From positions 7,998,001 through 8,062,000 of the forward strand of contig NC_133296.1 in NCBI RefSeq assembly GCF_005239225.2: a stretch of DNA of 64,000 nucleotides. The letters are read 5' to 3'. Below are positions 21,601 to 32,390 of this stretch, in pieces. Positions within the stretch are counted from its first letter, which is position 1, and each line of letters starts with the position of its first letter. The position numbers and the translations under genes are program-made. The notes under the pieces were generated by a model. It was given only the letters and a program-made list of their open reading frames with translations. It ran no database searches and was not told the DNA's origin. This DNA comes from Populus alba (taxonomy: Eukaryota > Streptophyta > Magnoliopsida > Malpighiales > Salicaceae).

Positions 21601-23760
21601 CTAATCCATTTCCTCCCTAAACTCCTTAGCTAATGGTAAGAAAGCAAAGCCGCGGTTCTCAATCTTCCCTAGAAAGGCATCAGTTTCAGCTAGGCTTCGG
21701 CGATAGCGAATGATGTCTCCCCCCACATTCCGCGAATTGATTCTAACAATTCGAGCATGTGCAGCAGCTTCGTCCATTTGCTCATCTATTTTGGTCAATT
21801 TTTCTATGAGCAACATGTTGGTTCTGTTCAAAGCAGTGTTGTTGGCGTCGATTTGATCTTTGTGCTTCTCCATTGCTACTAGCTTCTCGTCTAAATACTT
21901 CGACTTTTCCCGTTCTTTGTCAAGCTTTATCCTCATGACTTTTATCTCATTCTTCTTGACTGCTAACTCTGCTTTAACATCCTCGAATCCTCCCTTTTCG
22001 CTTTCCAACTCCATATATTTCTTATTCAAATCCTCATACTTCCTAATCCTATCCATCAGCTCGAATTGCATTTGCGCAAATTTTTCTTGGTAATATTCTG
22101 CACTTTCTTGGCAATCGCTAAAGTCCATCTCCATTGCTTCAAGTTCAGAGTAACTTTGCATCCAATCCAAACTCAACCCTTTAAGCTCCTTCTCACTTCC
22201 TTCCTTAGCAATCTTCTCCTCAACCAATTTTAACTCCAATTTTGTTATTTTCGCATCTCTAGACTGTATTTGCTCATCTAGAAATGTTCTCATTTTATCC
22301 TGTTCTAGCATCATTTCTTCCAACACTGCTTTGTCTTTTCTGCTCTTGCTCAATTCTATTCGTAGTTTCTCCACTTGCCTTCTCAAGTCTTCTTCATTAC
22401 TAACCCTCTTTCTCTTGATAGGCTCCTCTACAGTTGGAGAAGATTTGACTTCTTCACAAGGCATGGCTGAAGCAGCTGAATCATCTTCAATGTTCACCCT
22501 TTGTTTCTTAATAGGCTTCGCTATAGCTTGAGGAGATTTAGCTTCTAAGCAAGGCATGGCTGAAGCAGCTGAGTCTCTCCATTTTACATATCCTTCGCTC
22601 ACACTTGGATCTCTCAGACCTTCTATCTCCACCAACACTAGATGCTTCCAATCTTGTTTGATGATCTCCACAACCTTTGCTGCCATGGGATCTTTAAGCA
22701 AACCAGAGAATTGAGCGATTCCCATAGTCCTGGGAACGAACTGCATGCCCCCAAGTTGTCTTACCACTAAGGCAGGAGCATAACTCACATAACCCGTAAT
22801 CCCCACCAATGGTACCCAACGCCTTTGTCCACAACTCATTAGGACCTTTACTGTCGTTACCCATGGGGCCCTCCACTTAAACTCGCTATTAGGTAAACCT
22901 TCTAATTTATCAACCCAACCCTGGTTGTCTAGATCTCCCCATTCTTCTTCTTCTACTAACTTGAGGGGTTTTTGGGTGAACCACCAAAAATTGTTGAAGA
23001 CAGGTTTCTTTGTCTCGATATGGCTAACCATCCAAATATACAACAGTTGCGTGCAGCATCTCATTGCTCCTTTTCCGGCCCTCCTACAATGGTTAAGTGT
23101 CAAAATTGTTTCGGCTAAAATAGCAGCCACTGGATTGATTCGTGTATTCTCATACTCCACGTAAGCAGCAGCGGCCTCCAAACTCACTAATCCAATCTGA
23201 CTTGGGAACAACACAAGGCCAAATATACCTAGGGCAATCAATCTCTCTTTTTCTACTCCTGACTTCTTTTCCAATTCTAGCATCCTCCATTTCAAACCGG
23301 TACCATTCTTTTCCAGAAACTTTTCCAAGTTGGAGATTCTGAGCAGCTTTGACAGTTCAGGGATGATCTTGTCGGATCTTAAAGGAGAATAAATTCGATA
23401 CAGGTCGTTGGGAAACTCGGTCAACAATCCATATTCCTCAACCGTGGGGCACAAGTCTATACTTCCAAAGGAAAAACATCGGTAGTCTGGATCCCAAAAA
23501 TGAACTAAAGCTCGCACAGCTGGGCTTAAAACTTCTACCTTTGCAATTTCCATCAAACGTCCGTATTTCCTAAAAAATGCATCTTTATCCACATTCTGAA
23601 AATGAGTCGTTAACTTGTTCCCCTCATTCAATATGCAATTCAGGTTCTTGATTGGTGACATCTTCTTAGCATCGCTTCTAAGGCAGTCTCCTTCAGTCAA
23701 TTGTGACAGTTCAGAATTTTTTCCATATTCTAAGATGGAAGATTTAGTGATGATGGCCAT
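21601..23760 (-). CDS. Extra ORF upstream of gag: plant-mobile-domain-like plus coiled coil
   Basis: 719 residues from ATG at 23760 (MAIITKSSIL); the frame runs slightly further upstream without an ATG. The N-terminal ~410 residues are globular with many aromatic residues (LVHFWDPDYRCFSFGSIDLC, PTVEEYGLL, NHCRRAGKGAMRCCTQLLYI, NNFWWFTQKP). By eye this resembles the plant mobile domain / DUF7745 group found in plant proteins and in some gypsy elements; no search was possible. A repeated linker follows (SAASAMPCLEAKSPQ and SAASAMPCEEVKSSP, each then KK/KRKQRVNIED-like), then about 230 residues of Glu/Lys-rich heptad sequence (EKLRIELSKSRKDKAVLEE) expected to form a coiled coil. Sits between the PBS and gag, where Ogre elements are known to carry ORF1 of unknown role. 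The frame is intact although the protease region is not. Confidence 0.8.
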   Translation of the reverse strand: MAIITKSSILEYGKNSELSQLTEGDCLRSDAKKMSPIKNLNCILNEGNKLTTHFQNVDKDAFFRKYGRLMEIAKVEVLSPAVRALVHFWDPDYRCFSFGSIDLCPTVEEYGLLTEFPNDLYRIYSPLRSDKIIPELSKLLRISNLEKFLEKNGTGLKWRMLELEKKSGVEKERLIALGIFGLVLFPSQIGLVSLEAAAAYVEYENTRINPVAAILAETILTLNHCRRAGKGAMRCCTQLLYIWMVSHIETKKPVFNNFWWFTQKPLKLVEEEEWGDLDNQGWVDKLEGLPNSEFKWRAPWVTTVKVLMSCGQRRWVPLVGITGYVSYAPALVVRQLGGMQFVPRTMGIAQFSGLLKDPMAAKVVEIIKQDWKHLVLVEIEGLRDPSVSEGYVKWRDSAASAMPCLEAKSPQAIAKPIKKQRVNIEDDSAASAMPCEEVKSSPTVEEPIKRKRVSNEEDLRRQVEKLRIELSKSRKDKAVLEEMMLEQDKMRTFLDEQIQSRDAKITKLELKLVEEKIAKEGSEKELKGLSLDWMQSYSELEAMEMDFSDCQESAEYYQEKFAQMQFELMDRIRKYEDLNKKYMELESEKGGFEDVKAELAVKKNEIKVMRIKLDKEREKSKYLDEKLVAMEKHKDQIDANNTALNRTNMLLIEKLTKIDEQMDEAAAHARIVRINSRNVGGDIIRYRRSLAETDAFLGKIENRGFAFLPLAKEFREEMD

Positions 23761-24276
23761 TTCGTTCACAAGTCCTGCAATTCAAAATGCATTGGGGTTT
23801 AGACTTGTTTTGATGCAAAAGATATATTGGAACATACACCCTAAGGATAGGTTCTAGTTCCTCAATGTGAGACATAGGGTAGGTTTACTATTGGGTCTCT
23901 AAAAGAGGGTCTCTTGCTGTTCCAGTGATCAACCTTCGTAAAGGCGATATGGAGGTCTAGCAGATAGTGGGATGGTACGTGTACCAATCACAATCAGTCT
24001 AAACACTCAGCAAAGAGTTGGGGTTTACACAAACTTAAACCTTGACTCAAGTCATAAGGCAAGCTGCTAGTCCCCCACTTAAACTTAAAGTTACATGTGT
24101 GTGTACTCCAAAACATAATAACAATAATAAAGTGATGCATGACTATGCCATGTATGATAGAATGTAAAGATATATGCTAAAACTTTTAAACAAAGCATCA
24201 TCAAAAATAAAAAAAAAAAACAAAAACCAATAACACATAACATAAACAAACAAACAAATCAAGCTTAGTCCAAGGG
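23761..24276 (-). other. 5' leader of the Tat/Ogre element
   Basis: Between the PBS and the extra ORF. No coding signal. An acceptor-like TTTTGAATTGCAG lies just before the ORF ATG (about 23776), so the leader may be spliced. Contains A-rich runs. Confidence 0.45.
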
Positions 24277-24294
24277 TCCCCAGTGGAGTCGCCA
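24277..24294 (-). other. Primer binding site
   Basis: Minus strand TGGCGACTCCACTGGGGA begins three bases after the LTR end (GACA|GGA). The TGG start fits pairing with a tRNA CCA tail. The tRNA species is not assigned. Confidence 0.65.
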
Positions 24295-24297
24295 TCC

Positions 24298-27200
24298 TGT
24301 CGCACCCCCAAAAAATCCGGTTTTTGTTTTGCGACATTCGACTGGCGACTTTCGTTTTGTTCTGTTTTGCTGATTTGGTTCTTTGGAGTCGCCACCTAGT
24401 ATTTTGGCCACTAGGAACCCTAACTGGTCTTTTAGAGATTCTAAGGCAAGGGACTGGTTGCGTAAAGGGAAGGTATTAGCACCCCTAGTACGCCCTACCT
24501 AAGGTAAGCTGCTTGGTGTTTGGTTTGCTTTGTAATTGCTATGGTGTTGGTATTTTCTAGGTTCGTCAATTGATTTTGGATAGAAATCTAAGGGGATTCC
24601 ATGTGCTTTGAAAGCTCATTTTTTCCTTTTAGTATTTCAAGAGTTTGCGACCCATAAATCGTGGGAAAAAAAATTAAAATTTTGAAATGTCCTCGATTAT
24701 AATCAAGGCTTCTTTCAAGAATGTGTACGGATTTATTACTCCCAATAATATTTTGGATATTCATCCTTTTAAGGATTTCTTTATCCAAACATTAGCGGTG
24801 AATAATAAATAAATTTTCTTCCCCCAAAAAATATTTTTATAGTTTTTTTGGAATATTGGCCAATACCCTTTGGAGTTTTACAAACATGTTGTAAAATCCA
24901 AAAATGCAAGAAAATAATTTGTGTTTAAGAAATCTATGCGAAAACACACTTTCGAAGCTTCCAAAATATTTTTTTTTTTGAAAAAAAAAAAAGAAATCAA
25001 AACATGTTAGAGTATTGGCCGTATGCAACACGCAAGAAAACATTTTTTTTTTGTAAATATATTTTTTTCGACGAAAACGGGTATTTAAAAAAACTGAATT
25101 TGTATCTCCACGGTATAAAAAAATACAAACCAATATAAAAATCATAAAAAAAAATGTGCAGGAAAATCCACAATATTCTTAAGGATATTTTTTAGAATTT
25201 TTTGAAAGCAAACGAACATTTTTATCTTTGAAACTCTGGATGTTTTGACAAAAACCGGGTATTTTAAACACTGAGTTTGTGTCTCCACAATATAAAAATA
25301 CAAACCAATGTATATAAAAAATATATATATGAAAAGGAAACAACAATATATTTTAAAAAAAAAAACTTTTCGGATTTTTTTTTATATATATACATGCATA
25401 ATATAATATAATAATAAAAATATAATAATATAATAAATATATAAATATATATTAAGTGGGCTGGGCCGACCCAACTAAACTGGGCCGGACCCAAACCTAA
25501 AAGGCGTTGGGCCGAACTTGGCCCAACAGGTACTGGGCCGATCTCGGCCCAACGGTACTGGGCCGATCTCGGCCCAAAAACTAAATAACCTCGGTCTGGG
25601 CCGGACACGGCCCAGACCGCCGGATCGGGCCAGGTCCCTCTGGCCCGTCCCACATAGTTCTGGGCCAGACACCATCTGGCCCAGAGAACTAAAAAAAAAC
25701 AAAACGGGGGGGGGGGGATTATTTTCCCCCCGCCTCCTGCATGCAGCATGATTCTGCATGCAGGAGGCAAAACTGATGCAGGTTTAAAAAAAAATGCAGG
25801 GGGGGAAAGGAAGCGTACCTGGTGCGGTGGAGACGGTGGCTTGCTGGCGGTACTGCGGTGGAGGCGGTGGCAGCGTCGTGGCTTACGGACGGCGAGTCAG
25901 GCGGCGCTACAGCTTTTTCCCACGGTTCGTCGTCGTTCACCCGGTTTGTTGCTTCTGCTTCGGTTTCCTGAGATTCCTATCGGCTTCAAATTTTCCCAAG
26001 CTTCTCAGTTTTGGGTTTTCGGTGGCTGTTTCTTAAGTTCTGTGGTTTCTCTCTCCTTCTCTCTCTCTTCGTTTTTTTCTTGTTCTCTTCGGGTTCCTCT
26101 CTGTTTTTTTTTTTTGTCCCTCCTCTCGGGTTCCTTCGGTTCTCTATTTATAGAACTAACAGGCGTGGCTTCACCGTGGAGCCAAGGAGCGGGTCGAGGA
26201 GCGGCTGTCGGGGAGCGGCTATCCAGGCGGGCCTCCCTCGGCTTCGGCAGCGCGGCGGGTGGTCGGCCAGCGTCTTCTGTCGGTGGGCCACCGGCGTGGG
26301 GCCTCGGTCGGTTGGTGGCAAGAGGGACCTGCAAAACATAAAGAAAAACAAACTTTTCCTTCTTCCCCGCTGTAATGTTCGGGGGAAGAAGAAAGTGAAC
26401 AGTGCCGTTCAAAACGGCACCGTTCGGTCTCTTTTTTTTTTTTTTTAATTACTATGCATGAAACGGCGTCGTTTTGGATAAAACGCGCCGTTTCATTTTA
26501 AAAGAAAAGGCGCCAGAACATTTTTTGAATCAGTCCTTAATCATCTTTGTTTAACTCAATTTCGTCCCTGCCAATTTTCGGTCCGTCCCCATAGTTGGCC
26601 GCGTTTTCCACTTTGATCCTTGGACTCTGATTTATGCAATTAAACCCCTAATTGATCAATAAACTTCCAATTTCTTCAATTAAGCCCCTGAATCAATTCC
26701 AAACAGCCCCCTCTATCTTTGCGCCTTCTCCAAATTGGTCCCTGGTTTCGGATTTTCACAATTAAGTCCCTAATTGGCCATTAAACTTCAGTATTTATGC
26801 AATTAAGCCCCTGATTTGACCCAATAAATTCCTAAAAAATATATTTTGGCCCCAGAACTTAAATTTCTTCAAATTAAAGCCCAAATTGACTTAAAAATCA
26901 ATTTTTCTTGCAATCAAATCTTCTATAAATTCAAATAAAAATCCAATTAAGTCCATAAAAATCCAATTAAGTCCATAAACATCCAAATTTGGGCTCTTCT
27001 CCTCAAAATTCAAATTTTCCTTCTCAATAGGGCTTTCATCCTTCAAAAATATACTGTCAAAAATTCAATCCTTGTATTTTTTTAAATTCCTTGACCAATT
27101 TTCTGACTGTTTCCTGAGCGCTTCTGCCTCCTGTTATTTTTTCTACACTCTTTTGGCTATTTATTTTATTTTTATGGGGACCCAAAAATGGGTTACAACA
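24298..27200 (-). repeat. 5' LTR of the Tat/Ogre element
   Basis: Pairs with 10056-12746. TATA box at 26152-26144. Holds a second TGGGCC palindrome cluster (25455-25690), G and C homopolymer runs (25705-25735) and AACGGCG-type palindromes (26398-26497). Directly joined at 27200/27201 to the plus-strand Tat element. Confidence 0.9.
26144..26152 (-). promoter_or_regulatory. TATA box of 5' LTR
   Basis: TATAAATAG on the minus strand; would place the RNA start near 26115 and direct transcription through the extra ORF, gag and pol. Confidence 0.6.
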
Positions 27201-27570
27201 CTCTCTATGAACATAATCACCCTAGAGGAAGATGAAGTCAAGGGCATGGTGGAAGAGACTGAAGTTGGAAGAAGAGATGAAGAGATGTCGCAGTTAACCA
27301 TCTACACACTAGAAGAAGTAGCTGCAGGACCTTCATGCGAAAGCTAGCCAAGAGAGAGAAGTTCCAGAATTGAGAGACCCAGGAAGCTTCGTTGGTGTTC
27401 AAAATGTAATCAATAATGTTTGTTTGACTAAGATATTGTCTATTGTTACTTGTTTTTCTTTTCTGTTTTGATTGACAATCGAGGCTCAAGATGTCAATTG
27501 GATTTTTATCCTTGTTTTTTAGCCAACCTTTCCCTTTTAATGAGATTGTGCATTTTCAAAATTTATCTTT

Positions 27571-30500
27571 ATGTTTTATTGTGCATTTACATCACTTTTC
27601 GCTTTTAGGTTTCCTGAAAGCGGATCTTCCACAACAACACATACACTTTACATTGAGAATGAATGGCTAAACTTTAAAGAATATATAGTAGCAGTAAAAG
27701 AGGAAGAATGGGATAAAAATAACTTGAAGGAATTCACAAAACTAATAGAGCAGCATGAGCAAGCTTGGAAACCCGCTAAAGAGGAATTGGAAACCATAGA
27801 TGTGGGCACTGAGGAAATTAAAATAGAGCTGAAGATAGGGACTATGATCACTCCTAAAGAAAAGGAAGAGTTGATTGTATTACTCCGAGATTATGTAGAT
27901 GTCTTTGCCTAGTCTTACGAGGATATGCCTGGTTTGGATACTAATATCATAGTACATAGGGTACCATTAGTAGAAGGATGCAAGCCATTTAAGCAAAAGT
28001 TGAGGAGAACTCATCCAGAGATTTTAATCAAAGTGAAGGTAGAAATTAAAAAACAGTGGAATGTTGGATTTCTAGAGGTAGTCAAATACCCACAATGGGT
28101 GTCCAACATAGTGGTAGTGCCTAAGAAGGAAGGTAAGATCAGAGTTTGTGTGGACTTTAGAGACTTAAACCGGGCTAGACCTAAAGACAATTTTCCATTA
28201 CCACACATAGATATGCTAGTTGACAATGCAGCACGTAGCTCCACATATTCCTTTATGGATGGATTTTCATGCTATAATCAGATAAAATAGCGCAAAAAGA
28301 TAAGGAGAAGACAACATTTGTAACACCATAGGGAACCTTTTGTTACAAGGTCATGCCATTTGGGTTAAAGAATGTCGGGGCCACCTACCAAAGAGCCATG
28401 GTGACTCTATTTCATGATATGATGCATAAGGAGATTAAGGTATATGTGGATGATATGATTGCTAAATCTAAGGAGAGAATCATGTCCAAATATTGAAGAA
28501 ATTATTTGAAAGACTAATAAAATATAGGTTGAGGCTTAACCCTGCAAAGTGTTCATTCGGTGTAAAATCTGGGAAGTTGTTAGGATTTGTGATAGAAAGG
28601 GATAGAAATGGATCCTGACAAAGTAAGGACTATTCGATCTATGCCAGCTCCCAAGACTGAGAAGGATGTAAGAGGTTTCTTAGGAAGGTTGAATTACATT
28701 GCCCAGTTTATATCCCAGTTAACCACGACTTGCGATCCAATCTTTTGTTTGTTAAGGAAAAAGAATCCTGGAATTTGGAATGAAGAGTGCGAAGAAGCTT
28801 TCAAGAAAATCAAGCAGTACCTACTCAATCCACCCCTGTTTGTTCCTCCTATACCAGAAAGGTCGTTGATATTGTACTTAACAATAACTGAAACATCAAT
28901 GAGGTGTGTCCTTGGCCAACATAACGAGACCAGAAGGAAGGAAAGGGTCATTTATTACCTAAGCAAAAAGTTCACAAAATACGAGGCTAGGTATACCGTT
29001 ATTGAGAAACTACGTTGCGCATTCATATGGGCTACAAAGAGGTTATGTCCGTATATGTTGTATCATACCACGTGGTTAATTTCAAAATTAGACCCATTGC
29101 GGTACATCTGTGAAAAGCCTTATTTGTCGAGTCGAATTGCAAGATGGCAAGTTCTGTTGGCCGAATATGACATAGTATATATGACAAGGAAAGCTGTGAA
29201 AGGGAGTGCCATTGCTGATCACCTAGCTAACAATGCTATGGAAGATTATGAGCCATTGAACTTTGACTTTCCTGTTGAAGATGTGCTTTTAGTTGAGAAA
29301 GAGAAATTAGACTGGTGGACTATGTACTTTGACAGTGTTGTAAATGTATGTGGTAACGGGGCAGGTGCGGTGATAATCTCTCCTGATAAGAAACAATATA
29401 TGGTTTCTATTAAGTTACAGTTTGGATGTATTAACTACACGGCTGAGTATGAGGCTTGCATTCTCGGGTTAGAAGCTGCATTGGAACTAAATATCAGAAA
29501 GATGAATGTGTATGGAGACTCAATGCTGATTATTTGCCAAGTGAAAGGAGAATGGCAAACCAAGGAAGAGAAGTTGAGACCTTATCAAGAATACCTAGCT
29601 AAACTAGCTGGAGAATTTGAGGAAATAGAGTTCACTCACCTAGGAAAGGAAGGAAACCAGTTTGTTGATGCTTTAGCCACATTAGCTTCTATGACTAGAA
29701 TAGACTTTGGGCACAAGGTAGAACCAGTGCACATTGATATTAGAAATAACCCAACTCATTGTTACTCAATCGAAGGAGAAATAGATGGAAACCCTTGATA
29801 CTATGATATAAAGAATTTTGTCCAAAACTAGGCATATCCCATGGGGGCATCCAAAATTGATAAGAAGACCTTGAGGAGGTTGGCAATGGACTTTTATCTT
29901 GATGGGGAGATTTTGTACAAAAAGTCATCTGACGGGACTTTATTGAGATGTTTGGATGAAGTCGAGGCTAAAAATGCATTACAGGAAGTCCATGAAGGGA
30001 TTTGCTTAACCCATGCTAGTAGACACATTATGGCTAGGAAAATACAAAGGGTCGGTTACTTTTGGATGACATTAGAGAAGGATTGCATCGACTATGTCTG
30101 AAAGTGCCATAAGTGTCAGGTGTACGGTGACAAAATCAATGCCGCTTCGGCTCCTTTGTTTAACCTAACGTCCCCATGGCTTTTCGCAATGTGGGGAATT
30201 GATGTGATTGGGCCTGTCAACCCAAAAGCTAGCAATGGTCATGGGTTTATTCTTGTGGCTATCGACTACTTTACAAAATGGGTAGAAGCCGGTTCATTTG
30301 CTTATGTGACGCAAAAAGTGGTGAAGAAATTTATTGAAAGAGATTTGATTTGTTGATATGGCCCGCCAGAAAAGATTATAACTGATAATGCCCATAACTT
30401 TAATGGAAAGATGATAGTAGAACTCTGTGCTAAATGGAAAATCAAGCATTCCAATTCCTTGCCATATAGGCCAAAGATGAATGGTGCAGTAGAAGCTGCT

Positions 30501-31043
30501 AACAAAAATGTCAAGAAGATTATTCAGAAGATGGTCGTCACCTACAAGGATTGGCACCAGATGCTGCCATTTGCCCTTCATGTATACCGCACCGCAGTTC
30601 AAACTTCAACAAGAGCTACCCCATACACTTTAGTATATGGAATGGAGGTAGTGTTGCCTTTAAAAGTGGAGATCCCATCATTAAGAGTACTGATGGACTC
30701 TGAGCTAGAAGAGGCAAAACAAGCAAAAGTTAGATATGAACAATTGAATCTGATAAGTGAGAAGAGGATAGCTGTAATCTGTCATCATCAACTCTACCAA
30801 AGAAGGATGGCTAAATCTTATGACAAGAAGGTTCGACCTCGAGGATTCCAGGAAGGAGACCTTGTACTGAAGAAGATATTGCATTTACCAAGAGAAGTTC
30901 AAAGTAAATGGGCGCCTAACTATGATGGCCCTTATGTGGTAAAGAAAGCTTTCTCGAGAGGAGCTCTGTTGTTGTCTAGAATGGATGGAGAAGATTTAGT
31001 TAGACATGTGAATTATGACGCTATAAAGAAATATTATTCTTGA
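27571..31043 (+). pseudogene. Decayed Tat pol (RT-RNaseH-integrase)
   Basis: Same domain order as the 14343-17867 ORF: RT (RVCVDFRDLNRARPKDNF), gypsy RNase H, archaeal RNase H (MYFDSVVNVCGNGAGAVI), HHCC finger (intact CHKC here), DDE core, C-terminal GPYVVKKAF. It is broken by stops at 27910 (TGG to TAG), 29796 (TGG to TGA), about 29829 (CAG to TAG), about 30098 (CGA to TGA) and 30354 (CGA to TGA). Small deletions occur near 28288, 28480 and 28595. Most stops are single C-to-T or G-to-A changes. Confidence 0.9.
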
Positions 31044-31784
31044 TGTATTCCATGTTTTCTCAATAAAGTCTGTCCATGTATTCTTTCTGTAGAGAACTTT
31101 TTCCTCATGAAGCGCGTGATCTCATAACATTTGAAACCTTTTACTTAAAGGAACTGATTTAACGCATGACTAAGGAATTATAATATGCTTAAGACGACTC
31201 AACCAATGCCCAACTTGAAGAGAACCAAACCAAAAGCTAAACCTGACCTATATTGCACACCACACTATGGGCAAAAAAATAAAAAATATATGATGATTGC
31301 ATTGAAAGTTTCAGTTTTTGTGACCAAAACCAGATCTTTTGAGTTTTCCTTTTAAAATAATTTCTTAAAAATGGAAAAGGCAATTAAAAACATTGGTAAA
31401 AGTATAATAAAAGGCAACATTCAATTGAGCAAGAAAGGGCCCCGTAAAGAATTGGAGATTTCTTCACCAAGAATGAAAAGGACAAGAAATACAGCACACG
31501 GAGCATGTTCTGGTTCAAGAGGACAGGTCGAGCAAATAAACAGAAACAGGAGCTCAAAAAAGGCTACAATAGAAAGGGGGACCTATGTTTCTAAAATAGG
31601 TAACAAAAGCATGCATCCTATATATGTCATAACATTAACCTGACAGGAAAGGTGTTGGCGAAAGCCAAAATAGTTTCTAGTTTTTGGGAACCGCTAAGAT
31701 ACAAAATCCCAAGTCAACGGAACTGTGGAAAAGAATTGTAAACCAGTACTGCTTCGTTCCTTGAGGTAAAATGATTTCTTTTGA
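31044..31784 (+). other. 3' untranslated region of the plus-strand Tat element
   Basis: Follows the pol stop. Shows the same kind of sequence as the matching region of the minus-strand element (reads like the reverse of 13741-14342). No gene supported. Confidence 0.5.
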
Positions 31785-32290
31785 AATTTAAAAACGGGCA
31801 GGTCACCCGACATTGAGACTATTTTTTAGAAAAGCATGATTTTTTTCTAAAAAATATTAAAACAGGCAGGTCACCCAACATTGAGACCACTTTTTAGAAA
31901 AAGCATGGAGTTTTTCTAAAAAATCTTAAAATGGGCAAGTCACCCGACATTGAACCCTTTGTTAGAAAAAAACATGGAGTTTTTCTTAAAAAATCTTAAA
32001 ACGGGCAAGTCACCTAACATTGAGACCATTTTTTTAAGAAAAAAACGTGGAGTTTTTCTAAAAATATTAAAACAAGTAGGTCACCCGACATTGAGACTAT
32101 TTTTTAGAAAAAGCATGGCAGTCTTAAAACGGGCAAGTCACCCGACATTGAGACCATTTTTTAGAAAAAAAAAAGTGGAGTTTTTTTTTTTCGAATCTTA
32201 AAACGGGTAGGTCACCCGATATTGCGACCATCTATAGAAAAATATGGAGTGTGCTAAAACAAGTAGATCACCTAATAATGAGACCATCAT
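31785..32290 (+). repeat. Tandem array, eight units of about 60 bp
   Basis: Each unit starts near AAACGGGCAGGTCACCCGACATTGAGAC and ends with TTAGAAAAA..CATGGAGTTTTTCTAAAAAAT. In coding orientation the core GGTCACCC...ATGAGACC matches the core of the array in the minus-strand element (GGTAGGTCACCCAT..AATGAGACC). So the two arrays share ancestry but differ in unit length and order. Confidence 0.85.
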
Positions 32291-32375
32291 TAAGAAGGCA
32301 TCAAGTTTTGAAGGTTTAATAATCATTTTTATCTTTACAAAACTTGCTACTCAAGTCTTAGCTTCGCAAGTTTCG

Positions 32376-32390
32376 TAAAGAGGGGGCATC
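32376..32390 (+). other. Polypurine tract
   Basis: GTAAAGAGGGGGCATC precedes TGTTGTTACTC, the LTR start. Almost identical to the tract of the other Tat element. Confidence 0.7.

Larger units (their letters stand above)
10056..27200 (-). mobile_element. Ty3/gypsy retrotransposon of Tat/Ogre type, 17.1 kb
   Basis: Full-length in structure: 5' LTR 27200-24298, PBS, extra ORF (23760-21601), gag (21243-19147), protease region, RT-RNaseH-aRNaseH-integrase ORF (17867-14343), tandem repeats, PPT and 3' LTR 12746-10056. LTR ends are TGTTGTAACCC...GGGTGCGACA. An extra ORF before gag, a second RNase H after RT, great size and a likely intron before RT are known traits of the Ogre/Tat clade. LTRs are visibly diverged and differ by 212 bp, so it is not recent. 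The flanks do not give a clean 5 bp repeat (CTGTG left, CTCTC right). The left flank is a copia remnant and the right flank another Tat element. Confidence 0.9.

Noticed and set aside
25264..26448. Frames of 168, 197, 145 and 135 codons in the 5' LTR
   Set aside because: Same LTR low-complexity sequence, not conserved in frame with the 3' LTR.
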